Positions 27,142-36,828 of a stretch of 64,000 bases of DNA are shown here, piece by piece. Under the pieces are notes generated by a model. It made no database searches. It was not told the origin of the DNA and saw nothing but the letters and a program-made list of their open reading frames with translations. The stretch lies in contig NZ_BMYF01000005.1 in assembly GCF_014652135.1 (NCBI RefSeq), forward strand, positions 62,001 through 126,000, in the 5' to 3' direction. The translations under genes were made by a program, and so were the position numbers. Within the stretch, counting starts at the first letter, position 1. Each line of letters begins with the position of its first letter. The DNA is from Mongoliitalea lutea. GTDB lineage: Bacteria > Bacteroidota > Bacteroidia > Cytophagales > Cyclobacteriaceae.

Positions 27142-27192
27142 TAAATCATCAATGATTTAGACATACTCATAATTTAATACATGTAAATGTAT
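27142..27192. promoter_or_regulatory. Pair of palindromes upstream of the SusC gene, candidate operators
   Basis: TAAATCAT-CA-ATGATTTA (27142-27159) and ATACAT-GTAA-ATGTAT (27177-27192) are perfect inverted repeats with centres 34 bases apart. They could bind a dimeric regulator such as the ROK protein. They do not match each other or the repeat at the ROK promoter, so the assignment is speculative. Confidence 0.35.
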
Positions 27193-27395
27193 CGAAAAAA
27201 ATCATTTACAAAAACTTTTATTAATTTTTTTTTAAGTAAGTATGTAATCTTTTATAAATTATTAATTCATACACTATCTTATAAAAAATATTTTAACCAA
27301 ATAGACGGTATAAACATTAAATTTTTAATTTTTTAGTATATGAGATGACAACATTGACATAATTCTCCAAAAACAAGAATAAAAGTTAGCTGACA

Positions 27396-27428
27396 TAAAA
27401 AAAGCCTGAACTCATTGAGAACAGGCTT
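27396..27428 (-). terminator. Intrinsic terminator after glutamine synthetase
   Basis: On the minus strand the stem AAGCCTG/CAGGCTT encloses an inner CTCA/TGAG pairing (27402-27428) and is followed by a T-run. Confidence 0.8.
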
Positions 27429-27448
27429 GTAACTTTAAATTAATAACT

Positions 27449-29611
27449 TTACTTGATAAACAACATTTCTCTATACTTTACCAAAGGCCAGAATTCATCA
27501 TCTACGATTAATTCCAATTTGTCAGCAGCATAACGAATTTTGTCGAAATAAGCTTCTTTCACATCTGTGCAATAACCTTTAGCTCTTACTACGATATCTT
27601 CTTCTTTATTCAAATGACGTCTCGCATCAATCATTTCATCGACATTCTGTTTCAGAGATTCTAGATATCCAGTGATTTGATTGATGGTCTCAATTGCTGC
27701 TTTATTTTCCAAGCCCAAGTTTTTCAATCCTGTAGCATTTTCGATCAGTTTATTTTGATACTGAATCGCTGTTGGAATCACATGGTTTAAAGCCAAATCA
27801 CCCATCACTCGGGATTCAATCTGAACTTTCTTAATGTAATTCTCCAACATGATTTCATGACGAGCATGGACCTCTAATTCATTCAACACGCCGTGCTTCT
27901 CAAATAAAGCAATTACGTTTTTATCACGATATGCATCTAAGGCGAAAGGAGTACTCTTCAAATTGGATAAGCCTCTTTTTTCTGCCTCTTGTGCCCACTC
28001 CTCAGAGTAACCATCCCCTTCGAAACGGATTTTCTTACTATCCTTGATGTATTTTCTTAATACATTGACAATAGCAATCTTCTTTTCTTTTCCGGCAGCC
28101 ATTTCTTTTTCAATGTCTTTGGCCATTCCCTTAAGCACTTCAGAAACAATAACGTTTAACACAGTCATTGGACCTGCTGAGTTAGCACTGGAACCTACTG
28201 CACGGAATTCAAATTTGTTGCCTGTAAAGGCAAAAGGAGAAGTTCTGTTTCTATCAGTATTGTCAAGGATGATTTCAGGGATTTTAGAAATTCCCAATTT
28301 CATATACATATTGTCACCCTTTTCAATTTTGACATTTCCGTTTTTCTCCAACTCATCCAAAACAGCGGTAAGGGTAGATCCAAGGAATACTGACATGATT
28401 GCCGGAGGCGCCTCATTCGCTCCCAAGCGGAAATCGTTGCTTGCAGAAGCAATACTTGCTCTCAACAAATCCGCATTATCGTAAACCGCTTTTACAGTTG
28501 CTACTACAAAAGTCAAGAACTGTAGATTTTCGCGTGCAGAATTACTAGGTTGGAACAAGTTTACACCTGTATCCGTGATCAAAGACCAGTTATTATGCTT
28601 ACCAGAACCATTAACTCCCGCAAAAGGCTTTTCATGAAACAACACTTTTAAGCTGTGTTTTTCAGCAACCTTTTCCATCAAGTCCATCAACAACTGATTG
28701 TGGTCGATAGCTTTATTGATTTCTTCGAAAACTGGAGCAACCTCAAACTGCCCCGGAGCAACTTCATTGTGACGGGTTGATACTGGAATGCCCAATTTAT
28801 GAGCTTCGATCTCGAAATCCATCATAAAGTCTTTCACACGATTAGGAATAGATCCAAAATAATGATCCTCCAACTGCTGACCTCTAGCCGGATTATGACC
28901 AAATACGGTTCTACCAGCCATCACCAAATCAGGTCTTGTGGCAAACAAAGCTCTATCTATAACGAAATACTCCTGCTCAACCCCTAAAGAAGGAATTACT
29001 TTACGGACATTTCTATCAAATAATTGGCAGATTTGAACAGCTGCATCATTGACTGCCTCCATGGATTTCAACAATGGAGTTTTGTAATCCAGTGCTTCTC
29101 CAGTGTAAGAAACAAAGATGGTTGGAACACAAAGTGTTTTATCAAAAATAAAGATTGGGGAAGAAGGATCCCAAGCTGTATATCCTCTTGCTTCGAAAGT
29201 GGATCTAATACCTCCGTTTGGAAAGGAAGATGCATCAGGTTCTTGTTGCACTAAAGCAGAACCTTTGAATTTCTCAATACCTGCGTGTGCATCAAAAAAT
29301 GCATCATGCTTCTCAGCCGTAGAACCAGTCAATGGTTGGAACCAGTGGGTGTAATGGGTAACACCTTTGGAAAGGGCCCAAACTTTCACCGCAGATGCAA
29401 TTTCCTCAGCGGTTGCAGGGTCAATTTTCGCTCCTTTATCAATCGCTTCAACTACTTTTTTATACACTGAAGGTGCCAAAGACTCCTTCATTTGCTTTGT
29501 TCCAAATACGTGACTTCCATAAAAGTCAGAAATCTTAGTGGACGGTGGGGTCACAGGAATTTTTGGTCTTCCCTGCGCAATTAGTAACGCTCTTTGTCTT
29601 AAAGTTGCCAT
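27449..29611 (-). CDS. glnN: Glutamine synthetase type III
   Basis: GlnN makes glutamine from glutamate, ammonia and ATP. The 720 residues match the long type III form typical of Bacteroidota (about 725), much longer than type I. Seen motifs include the N-terminal FYGSHVFG, the substrate-site region VEQEYFVID, the HNEVAPGQFEVAPVFEE segment, the nucleotide and glutamate-binding GVNGSGKHNNWS, and RTSPFAFTGNKFEFRAVGSS. It is a single-gene unit with its own terminator. A promoter-like box lies upstream at 29644-29651. No PII or ammonium-transport gene adjoins it. Confidence 0.95.
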   Translation of the reverse strand: MATLRQRALLIAQGRPKIPVTPPSTKISDFYGSHVFGTKQMKESLAPSVYKKVVEAIDKGAKIDPATAEEIASAVKVWALSKGVTHYTHWFQPLTGSTAEKHDAFFDAHAGIEKFKGSALVQQEPDASSFPNGGIRSTFEARGYTAWDPSSPIFIFDKTLCVPTIFVSYTGEALDYKTPLLKSMEAVNDAAVQICQLFDRNVRKVIPSLGVEQEYFVIDRALFATRPDLVMAGRTVFGHNPARGQQLEDHYFGSIPNRVKDFMMDFEIEAHKLGIPVSTRHNEVAPGQFEVAPVFEEINKAIDHNQLLMDLMEKVAEKHSLKVLFHEKPFAGVNGSGKHNNWSLITDTGVNLFQPSNSARENLQFLTFVVATVKAVYDNADLLRASIASASNDFRLGANEAPPAIMSVFLGSTLTAVLDELEKNGNVKIEKGDNMYMKLGISKIPEIILDNTDRNRTSPFAFTGNKFEFRAVGSSANSAGPMTVLNVIVSEVLKGMAKDIEKEMAAGKEKKIAIVNVLRKYIKDSKKIRFEGDGYSEEWAQEAEKRGLSNLKSTPFALDAYRDKNVIALFEKHGVLNELEVHARHEIMLENYIKKVQIESRVMGDLALNHVIPTAIQYQNKLIENATGLKNLGLENKAAIETINQITGYLESLKQNVDEMIDARRHLNKEEDIVVRAKGYCTDVKEAYFDKIRYAADKLELIVDDEFWPLVKYREMLFIK

Positions 29612-29643
29612 TTTCTACAATATGTGGTTTGATTTTATACCCA

Positions 29644-29651
29644 CAAAATTA
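29644..29651 (-). promoter_or_regulatory. Putative -7 box of the glutamine synthetase gene
   Basis: The minus strand reads TAATTTTG (TAnnTTTG), 33 bases before the start at 29611. TTTG sequences occur 16 and 22 bases further upstream, neither at the ideal distance of about 19-21. Confidence 0.4.
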
Positions 29652-29790
29652 AAAAAATATATGTATTCAAAAGCAAAAGACTGATTTTTTAACCCTTTTT
29701 CAGAAATTTTTACACTTTTTTCAATAAAACAAGCCCAAATGAGGAGTAAATGGATGAAAAACACATGGTTTTGACAATAAAAATAGAAAA

Positions 29791-29820
29791 TTGAAAAATC
29801 TCACTTATTCCTTACCTTTG
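29791..29820 (+). promoter_or_regulatory. Bacteroidota-type promoter of mtaB
   Basis: ATTG ending at 29793 (-33 region) is followed by 19 bases and TACCTTTG at 29813-29820, a full match to the -7 consensus. The start codon lies 23 bases further on. Confidence 0.65.
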
Positions 29821-29843
29821 TGCCTCGTAAATAAGCAATTCCC

Positions 29844-31166
29844 GTGAAAAAAGTAGCATTCTATACCTTGGGTTGTAAGTTAAACTATTCTGAGACCTCC
29901 ACGATCAGCAGAATGTTTGAGCAGAAAGGGTATCAAAAGGTAGAATTCGAACAAAATCCTGACATTTTCATCATCAACACCTGTTCGGTGACGGAGAATG
30001 CGGATAAGAAGTGTAAAAAAATCGTTAAAGAAGCCAAAAAAATATCTCCAGACTCTTATGTGACGATTATTGGATGCTATGCGCAGCTCAAACCTCAAGA
30101 AATAGCAGAAATTGAAGGGGTTGATGCGGTATTGGGGGCTGCTGAAAAATTTAGACTAATCGAGCTCTTGGATGGTTTTGCCAAGGAACAAGAGACCAAA
30201 GTACTCGCATCTGAAATACAGGAAGCTAAGTCATTCAATAATGCTTACTCTATGCACGATCGTACCCGAACTTTCCTTAAAGTGCAGGATGGGTGCAATT
30301 ATGGTTGTGCTTTTTGCACGATCCCTTTGGCGAGAGGTAAAAGCAGAAGTGACAGTATTCAAAACATTTTGACTTCCGCACGAGAGATTGCGCAAACAGA
30401 TGTCAAAGAGGTTGTACTCACAGGAGTCAATATCGGGGATTTCGGTATTCAGGATGGGAAAAGACAGGAAAAATTCATTGATCTGATTCAAGCACTCGAC
30501 GAAGTAGAGGGAATTGAGCGTTTTAGAATTTCATCCATAGAACCAAATCTTTTAACCAATGAGTGCATTGAATTTGTCTCCAGATCCAAAAACTTTGTCC
30601 CTCACTTCCATATCCCCCTGCAATCAGGTAGCAATACGATTTTGAGAAGAATGGGCAGAAGGTATTTGAGAGAACTCTATGAAGATCGAGTAGCAAAAAT
30701 CAAAAGCCTAATGCCGCATTGCTGCATTGGAGTGGATGTCATCGTAGGTTTCCCTGGTGAAACAGACGAACTATTTCTGGAGACTTACAACTTTCTAAAT
30801 GAATTGGACATCTCCTACCTCCACGTGTTTACATATTCCGAGCGAGCCAATACTCGTGCGGTCGAAATGGATGGTATAGTACCTATGAAAAAGCGAAATG
30901 AGCGTTCCAAAATGCTCAGGATCCTTTCAGAGAAAAAGCGTAGAAAATTCTATGAGGAAAATCTAGGCAAAACTTATACTGTGCTATTTGAAGAAGATGT
31001 AGAAAATGGTCAGATGCACGGATTTACAGAAAATTACATCCGCGTTGCTGCCAAATACGACCCATTACTTATCAATGAACTTAAAACAGTCACTTTGACC
31101 AGTATCAACGAACGTGGGAATGTGGAAGTGGTAGAACCTGAAATGGTCTATGAACAGCATACTTGA
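29844..31166 (+). CDS. mtaB: tRNA t6A37 methylthiotransferase MtaB
   Basis: MtaB adds a methylthio group to t6A at position 37 of tRNAs, using S-adenosylmethionine and two iron-sulfur clusters. The 440 residues show the N-terminal UPF0004 domain with cluster cysteines C11, C47 and C78, the radical-SAM motif CNYGCAFC (C151, C155, C158), and a C-terminal TRAM-like region. The start codon is GTG, chosen because it gives the conserved opening KKVAFYTLGCKLN and follows a well-placed promoter. It is distinguished from MiaB by the short N-terminus and the TLGCKLNYSET opening. Monocistronic; a 15-base hairpin follows its stop. Confidence 0.9.
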   Translation: MKKVAFYTLGCKLNYSETSTISRMFEQKGYQKVEFEQNPDIFIINTCSVTENADKKCKKIVKEAKKISPDSYVTIIGCYAQLKPQEIAEIEGVDAVLGAAEKFRLIELLDGFAKEQETKVLASEIQEAKSFNNAYSMHDRTRTFLKVQDGCNYGCAFCTIPLARGKSRSDSIQNILTSAREIAQTDVKEVVLTGVNIGDFGIQDGKRQEKFIDLIQALDEVEGIERFRISSIEPNLLTNECIEFVSRSKNFVPHFHIPLQSGSNTILRRMGRRYLRELYEDRVAKIKSLMPHCCIGVDVIVGFPGETDELFLETYNFLNELDISYLHVFTYSERANTRAVEMDGIVPMKKRNERSKMLRILSEKKRRKFYEENLGKTYTVLFEEDVENGQMHGFTENYIRVAAKYDPLLINELKTVTLTSINERGNVEVVEPEMVYEQHT

Positions 31167-31195
31167 AAAGGAACTAGTAGCTAGTTCCTTTTCAA
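31163..31195. terminator. Long hairpin between convergent mtaB and GMC oxidoreductase genes
   Basis: A perfect 15-base inverted repeat TTGAAAAGGAACTAG/CTAGTTCCTTTTCAA with a 3-base loop spans 31163-31195, starting at the mtaB stop. The T-run after it is poor, but the position suits termination of both genes. Confidence 0.65.
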
Positions 31196-31201
31196 TACTA
31201 T

Positions 31202-32890
31202 TTAAATCTCCCCTTTTTTCATTTCCCTAACAGCATAATCAACTGCTCTCGCAGTAAAGGCCATATACGTTATTGAGGGGTTCTGTGTACCTGTAGATGT
31301 CATACATGCCCCATCCGTTACAAAGACATTTTTGCAGGTATGCATCTGATTAAATCCATTAAGCATAGAAGTCTTAGGATCTCTACCCATCCGAACTCCC
31401 CCCATTTCGTGAATATCCAGTCCAGGTGCTTGTTTTGTATCTATCGCTCGGATATTCGTACAGCCAGCTACCGATAGCATTTCTGAACCCTGGGTGAAAA
31501 AATCCTGTAAAATCTTCTCATCATTGTCATCGTATTCTACCGAGACAACTAACTGAGGTATTCCCCAAGGATCTAACAAATCCTTACTCAAACTCACTTG
31601 ATTGGAAGCTTTTGGAATAGTTTCTCCCTGCATCATCATATACACATGCCAAGGACCTGGTTCCGAATTGAGTTCTTTAAATTGCTCACCGAAAGGTGCA
31701 TCCCTTACACCTCCCCAACCACCTCTTCCTGCCGTATAAAAAGTCATGTAGCCACGAAGAAAATCCATTTCTTGTTTGTGGACATTTCGGAAATTGGGTA
31801 GCATCACAGCAGTTGGTCTTCGTCCAAAGTAGTACTTATCCTCATACCCTTCAACATCAGCTAGGATATTACCTCTGTAATTATGGAATGCTATATATTT
31901 TCCTAATACACCATGGTCATTACCAAGCCCCTGCGGGAATCTATCTGATACACTGTTGAGTAAAATCAAATTTGTATTCAAGCAAGCCGCATTCAAAAAT
32001 ATTACTTTAGCGTAATACTCCTTCATATCCTTAGTCTCAGCGTCTACTACACGCACGCCTGTTACTTTTTCCAATTGATCATCATAAATCAGCGAATGTA
32101 CAACCGAATCAGGTCTAATAGTGAGGTTTCCTGTAGCCATTGCAGCCGGTAAGGTTGCAGCGTTAGAACTAAAGTACGCTCCATAGGGACAGCCTCGATA
32201 GCATTGGTTTCTTGCCATACACTGTCCTCTTCCCGATTTCAAATGATGTTCTTGGGGTTTGGTCAAATGTGCACAGCGACCTATGAGCACATTTCTATCA
32301 GCATATTTCTCTACGATTCTATCACGAATATCTTTTTCTACGCAATTCATTGTCCATGGCGGAAGAAACTCCCCGTCAGGTAATGTATCAACTCCATCTT
32401 TATTACCACTGATACCTACAAACTTTTCAACATATGAGTACCACGGGGCGATATCATCATATCGGATTGGCCAATCTACTGCAAAACCATCTCTAGCAGG
32501 ACCTTCAAAATCATATTTACTCCAACGTTGCGTTTGCCGTGCCCAAGTTAGCGATTTCCCTCCTACTTGATAGCCACGGATCCAATCAAATGGTTTTTCT
32601 TGTTGATAAGGATGCTCTTGGTCCCGCACAAAAAAATGTTGGGTATCTTCTGCATAGGCATAACATCTATTGACAATGGGGTTTTTGAGTTTTTCAGTCA
32701 GTGGTATCCTATTCCTATGGGACATTTCCCATGGATTGGCAAGACTTGTGGGATAGTCAGTCTTATGCTGGACCATTCTACCACGTTCTAGCACCAAAGT
32801 TTTCAAACCTTTTTCACATAACTCCTTAGCCGCCCAACCACCGCTGATACCAGACCCCACAACGATTGCATCATAGGTATTTGTAGTCAT
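31202..32890 (-). CDS. GMC-family FAD-dependent oxidoreductase
   Basis: The protein of 562 residues oxidises an alcohol, most likely of a sugar or polyol, with FAD. It shows the N-terminal dinucleotide motif GSGISGGWAAKEL followed by LVLERG, a Cys-rich segment (GQCMARNQCYRGCPYG), and the C-terminal GMC block HEMGGVRMG then FVTDGACMTSTGTQNPS. This branch is common in Bacteroidota next to a gluconate-dehydrogenase subunit 3-like gene, which is absent here. The start at 32890 is preferred because it lies just after the stop of the permease gene; an in-frame ATG at 32914 would overlap that gene. No Tat or Sec signal is seen. Confidence 0.87.
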   Translation of the reverse strand: MTTNTYDAIVVGSGISGGWAAKELCEKGLKTLVLERGRMVQHKTDYPTSLANPWEMSHRNRIPLTEKLKNPIVNRCYAYAEDTQHFFVRDQEHPYQQEKPFDWIRGYQVGGKSLTWARQTQRWSKYDFEGPARDGFAVDWPIRYDDIAPWYSYVEKFVGISGNKDGVDTLPDGEFLPPWTMNCVEKDIRDRIVEKYADRNVLIGRCAHLTKPQEHHLKSGRGQCMARNQCYRGCPYGAYFSSNAATLPAAMATGNLTIRPDSVVHSLIYDDQLEKVTGVRVVDAETKDMKEYYAKVIFLNAACLNTNLILLNSVSDRFPQGLGNDHGVLGKYIAFHNYRGNILADVEGYEDKYYFGRRPTAVMLPNFRNVHKQEMDFLRGYMTFYTAGRGGWGGVRDAPFGEQFKELNSEPGPWHVYMMMQGETIPKASNQVSLSKDLLDPWGIPQLVVSVEYDDNDEKILQDFFTQGSEMLSVAGCTNIRAIDTKQAPGLDIHEMGGVRMGRDPKTSMLNGFNQMHTCKNVFVTDGACMTSTGTQNPSITYMAFTARAVDYAVREMKKGEI

Positions 32891-32891
32891 T

Positions 32892-34136
32892 TTACTCGTA
32901 TCTAAGTGACTCAATAGGATCCAATCTACTAGCTTTTCTTGCTGGGAAATAACCAGAAGCCAATCCTACAAAAATACAGATCAAGAAAGCTACGATAATC
33001 CAAGTCCAAGGAATCAAAAAACCTCCCGGACCAATAGCATTAGCAACCACATTCCCTATTCCTATCCCTAAAATCACTCCAAGGATTCCTCCCAAAATAC
33101 AGATAACAATCGCTTCAATCAAAAATTGTTGACGAATTCTAAGTGGTGTTGCTCCAAGAGCTTTGCGGATACCTATCTCCCTGGTACGCTCAGTTACAGA
33201 GACCATCATGATATTCATCAAACCTATGGCAGCCCCCAAGAGTGTAATAAAACCAATCCCAAAACCGCCGATTCTCAGATAACCTGCTACTTCTTCCAAG
33301 GTCTCACCTACTGATCTGCTCTTAGCTATCTCAAAGGAATCCTCCTCTCCTACTCTATCTTGCCTCACTTTTCGCATCAATCCCGTAGCCTGACCCATTT
33401 CATAATCTAACCGCAGGGGATCTGAACCACTCACAGTCAACGTATACCTAAAAGTTCCTCGCTGATCCAAACGTGCTCCGTTTTCTATCGGGATAAATAC
33501 AGCACGATCGGCCCCAGGACCTCCTCCTACACTCCCCTGTTTTTCGAGCACACCAATGATTGTGTAACGATTGCCAAATAATGTAATAGATTGATTTAAT
33601 ATATCCTCTTTCTTGTCAAACAACGTTTCAACAACATCCTGACCAATCACACAAACATTGTTTCCATACTGCAATTCTGTAGCACTAAAATTTCTTCCTT
33701 TATCAATCTTTAAAGCCTTTATTTTAAAGTATAAATCATCGACAGCCGTCACTCTTACATTGGGATTGGTTTTTTTGGACCCTCTTTTCACTTCAGCAGC
33801 ACCAGACAAAGTTGTAAAAATGGTGGAAGGAGCTGTATTATTATATTCATGTTGAAATGCTTTAAATTCACGGAATTTGACCAAAGGAAATGATTTTTGA
33901 ACTTTGCCATCCTGAACAGAAGATCCCCCAGAGAACCCCTTGGATCGAATATCAAAGTTACTGGCACCTAAGCCTGAAAAACTATCTTCGATTTGGGCCT
34001 TGATGCCGTCGATAGCCGTAAGCATCCCTACCAAAGCGGTGATACCGATAGCAATGATGGTTCCAGTCAGGATTGTTCTAAGCAAGTTTGACTTGACAGA
34101 CCTGAGTGCCTCCTTAATATTTTCGACCAAATTCAT
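32892..34136 (-). CDS. ABC transporter permease, MacB/FtsX type
   Basis: The 414-residue inner-membrane protein has one N-terminal transmembrane helix (about 20-42), a large periplasmic MacB-PCD domain (about 45-285), and three C-terminal helices forming the FtsX core, with the family motif [16 protein letters not shown] between the first two and the ending [19 protein letters not shown]. Proteins of this type transmit force across the membrane for efflux or lipoprotein handling and need a MacB/LolD-type ATPase, which is not adjacent. It is followed directly by the GMC oxidoreductase gene, with one base between stop and start codons. Confidence 0.87.
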   Translation of the reverse strand: MNLVENIKEALRSVKSNLLRTILTGTIIAIGITALVGMLTAIDGIKAQIEDSFSGLGASNFDIRSKGFSGGSSVQDGKVQKSFPLVKFREFKAFQHEYNNTAPSTIFTTLSGAAEVKRGSKKTNPNVRVTAVDDLYFKIKALKIDKGRNFSATELQYGNNVCVIGQDVVETLFDKKEDILNQSITLFGNRYTIIGVLEKQGSVGGGPGADRAVFIPIENGARLDQRGTFRYTLTVSGSDPLRLDYEMGQATGLMRKVRQDRVGEEDSFEIAKSRSVGETLEEVAGYLRIGGFGIGFITLLGAAIGLMNIMMVSVTERTREIGIRKALGATPLRIRQQFLIEAIVICILGGILGVILGIGIGNVVANAIGPGGFLIPWTWIIVAFLICIFVGLASGYFPARKASRLDPIESLRYE

Positions 34137-34248
34137 AGAATGTTCGGGTTTGAACAGAATTAAAAATTTTTTCCAATACAGACCTTAATATTAAGGAATA
34201 AAGATGAAACTATGCGTAGATTTTATCCAAAATGAACAAATCAGTCTA

Positions 34249-34860
34249 TCAATGCATGCGATCACCTCGAATCTCTAGATTTCTGATAACTTCAGCTTCA
34301 AAGTCCAGCCATTCCTGCCATCGGGAATTGACTTTAGCTGTATCGTAAATCTCACGAGCTAATTCTATAAAATTCACATAATGGCCAGCTTCGGAAATCA
34401 TCAATTCATAATAAAACTTCTTCAGTTCCTCGTCTTGGATATACTGATGTAGCAACTTAAAACGCTCACAGCTTCTTGCTTCAATTAGGGCATTCATCAA
34501 TAGGTACTCAGTCAATTGCTGCTGCCGGCTGCCTCCTTTTTTTACAAACTGAGAAAGCTGTACTACATAGTCATCTTTTCTCGGTTTACCCAAGTCCATT
34601 CCCCGCTTTTTCAGATGCTCTAACACACGCTCAAAATGCCCCCATTCCTCTGCCACCACAGGAGTCAACACATCTACCAACTCCGGAAAATCAAAAAAAT
34701 TCACAATCAGGGAAATACAGGAGGATGCTGCCTTTTGCTCACAATAGGCATGGTCCACCAGTATATCCTCAATATTCATCTCCGCAATATTTACCCAGCG
34801 AGGATCTGTAGGCAGCTTGAGATGCAACATTTTTTGTCTTGTACTTTCTTCCCAACTCAT
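34249..34860 (-). CDS. miaE: tRNA-(ms2io6A)-hydroxylase MiaE-like
   Basis: MiaE is a non-haem diiron monooxygenase that hydroxylates the isopentenyl group of 2-methylthio-N6-isopentenyladenosine at tRNA position 37. The 203 residues form a ferritin-like four-helix bundle with the ligand pattern E41, E72-x2-H75 (EEWGH), E128 (IEARSCERF) and E157-x2-H160 (SEAGH). Length and motifs agree with the family. It begins only four bases after the stop of the porin gene but 112 bases separate it from the permease gene. The reaction needs oxygen, which points to an aerobic organism. Confidence 0.85.
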   Translation of the reverse strand: MSWEESTRQKMLHLKLPTDPRWVNIAEMNIEDILVDHAYCEQKAASSCISLIVNFFDFPELVDVLTPVVAEEWGHFERVLEHLKKRGMDLGKPRKDDYVVQLSQFVKKGGSRQQQLTEYLLMNALIEARSCERFKLLHQYIQDEELKKFYYELMISEAGHYVNFIELAREIYDTAKVNSRWQEWLDFEAEVIRNLEIRGDRMH

Positions 34861-34863
34861 GAT

Positions 34864-36828
34864 CTAATCAAATAAAGGCCAACTAATCCCAATATCAAAC
34901 ACCCTTCGAAGACCTGTATAATACGGTGTTACGAAATATCCCGGCTGCTGCAGTGTATTAATATTTAAATGATTGAATCGAAACAAAATTCGTGTACGGT
35001 TGATTCGAGCATTGATAAAGAAGTCTACAATTGGATACGCAAACACATTAAACTCATCCTGCAAGAAAAACTGCTGCATTGCCGGATTGTAATTATCCGC
35101 AAAAAAATCATCCCTAAATCGCCCATCTATTCCTATTTGCACATACAGATTATCATTAAACATAGGGGATTCGTAGTACACCCTAGAATTGATAAACCAA
35201 GATGGAATACGGAAATTATTTGCTCCCTCACCTTCTAATAAGGTGTAGTACACTTCAGATTCCCAGAAGAGTTTTTTTCGGAGGTTAACCGAAGACCGGA
35301 CACCTGGAATTACCATGAACACCTCTGCATTGGATTGGGTAGCTTGCTGTTCTTGGTTAAAAAAGACGTAATTATTTATTCTATTCAATGTCAGGTTGGG
35401 CCGAATTGAAAAATAGCGACCATCTATCTTTAGCATCCCTTGAATCTGATCTAAGCCTGTATTGGCAAAGCGGTTACTCCAGCGATGATGATTCCCTCGA
35501 GCTAACTGCTGAAAAGACGTAGGTCGGTAAAGTGCTTTGGTGTATGAAGCCTCTAACCAAGGAGACACAAATAAGCCTTTGATTCTAAAAGCATCGGGAA
35601 ACAAATACTCCCCCTCCGCCTCAAATCTCCATTGCTCAGAAATATCCCCTCTCAAAGCGCCACCTACCGACACTTCTGTAAATCCGTTATCAGCTACGAA
35701 AAACGGGCTCCTCATTCTTCCGGTACGGTATTTCAAAAAGGCATTGTAATAAATCGGACCCAAATCACCTTTGAACCCAACTTCATTCCTCCACTCTAAA
35801 AACTGATTGTTATTAAAGGTACTGTCTAAATTATTGAAGCGCTCAGGATTGAAGCGATTAAAAAAGGCTGAATCTGGCGAATTCAAATTTGTTCTAAAGG
35901 TAACCTCCTGATTTCTCCGATCGATCACATGATATAACTGCCAGCCTTTGACCAGTTCATACTCATGATAAAGATGTATATCCTGCCTCAAATCAGATGC
36001 ACGGGAATTGCGCAACCAAACTTTTGCATCCTCATAGGCAAACAATAAGGAGTTTTCATCAATCGTAGGAGAAATAATCCCCCCTTGCTCATTGACATTG
36101 TGAAGCATTCGGGAAAAACTCGCCAACAACAAGTACCTATCATTCTCAGACTTGTAAGAAGTATGCAACGAATACGCATTTTGCTCTGCCAAGTTATCAT
36201 CTCTTCGATTAGGGTTCAATGTTTTTCGAGCACGAATGGTATGGAAGTTGAACCCCACATTCCAGCGAGGATTGACATTTCTGGCAAATACGATATCTAA
36301 CAAATTCCTATTCCCTCCACCGTAGAAAGCATTCATTGATGTGTAGGGCGATTTCGTATCGTAATACTTCATGCTATCCGTAGAGTTATAATACAGATCG
36401 TACGCATGAAATCCACTGGTAGTCCCGATCATTACCGGTGCCTGATAAAACAAAGGCTTGGCCGCACTCCCAACATTCCCTAAGTCCTGAAACTTCCAAC
36501 CACTTTTGGCATTGGGTTCGTAATAATGAAAATTATCCAACAAGGTATCCACCTCGTATTTTTTCATCCGATTGCGTTTGATGTCTTTTTCCAAAAAGTA
36601 TAGGGTTGTTTTTGGACCATAAACCATTTTGGTAGAGTCATCGATCAATTTCTTTCGACCTGTTTGGTCTCCTCGCTCTTGATCAGGATCTCCTTGTAAC
36701 TCTCTGTTTTGGCCTTGATTGGGCGGAAAGCCCTGGTTTTGTCCGGGAAGCGGGCGCTGTGCCTGTGCAATCGACACAAGCATGATACAGCTCAGTAATA
36801 AAAATACGTACTTAATTTGCTTCTCCAT
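34864..36828 (-). CDS. Putative outer-membrane porin, Porin_10-like
   Basis: The 654-residue protein begins with a signal peptide (ending SIAQAQ) and a Pro/Gln/Asp-rich linker of about 40 residues. The rest is a long series of alternating amphipathic beta-strands with many aromatic residues, ending FDIGISWPLFD, as expected for a beta-barrel of the Bacteroidota putative-porin family (Porin_10, formerly a DUF). Substrate unknown. Its start overlaps the end of lpxK by 17 bases, so lpxK, porin and miaE probably form one transcript, which links lipid A synthesis with outer-membrane protein production. Confidence 0.82.
   Translation of the reverse strand: MEKQIKYVFLLLSCIMLVSIAQAQRPLPGQNQGFPPNQGQNRELQGDPDQERGDQTGRKKLIDDSTKMVYGPKTTLYFLEKDIKRNRMKKYEVDTLLDNFHYYEPNAKSGWKFQDLGNVGSAAKPLFYQAPVMIGTTSGFHAYDLYYNSTDSMKYYDTKSPYTSMNAFYGGGNRNLLDIVFARNVNPRWNVGFNFHTIRARKTLNPNRRDDNLAEQNAYSLHTSYKSENDRYLLLASFSRMLHNVNEQGGIISPTIDENSLLFAYEDAKVWLRNSRASDLRQDIHLYHEYELVKGWQLYHVIDRRNQEVTFRTNLNSPDSAFFNRFNPERFNNLDSTFNNNQFLEWRNEVGFKGDLGPIYYNAFLKYRTGRMRSPFFVADNGFTEVSVGGALRGDISEQWRFEAEGEYLFPDAFRIKGLFVSPWLEASYTKALYRPTSFQQLARGNHHRWSNRFANTGLDQIQGMLKIDGRYFSIRPNLTLNRINNYVFFNQEQQATQSNAEVFMVIPGVRSSVNLRKKLFWESEVYYTLLEGEGANNFRIPSWFINSRVYYESPMFNDNLYVQIGIDGRFRDDFFADNYNPAMQQFFLQDEFNVFAYPIVDFFINARINRTRILFRFNHLNINTLQQPGYFVTPYYTGLRRVFDIGISWPLFD

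Larger units (their letters stand above)
26989..27448. other. Regulatory region upstream of the SusC gene
   Basis: This very AT-rich 460-base stretch separates the SusC start from the glutamine synthetase gene, whose terminator occupies 27396-27428. It contains two perfect palindromes (27142-27159 and 27177-27192) about 160-200 bases before the SusC start and no open reading frame. It should hold the promoter of the SusC-SusD run, but no clean TAnnTTTG box was found. Confidence 0.6.

Noticed and set aside
32888-32914. Upstream start of the GMC oxidoreductase at 32914
   Set aside because: It would overlap the permease coding end by 23 bases and add eight residues before the conserved FAD-binding start; 32890 fits better.
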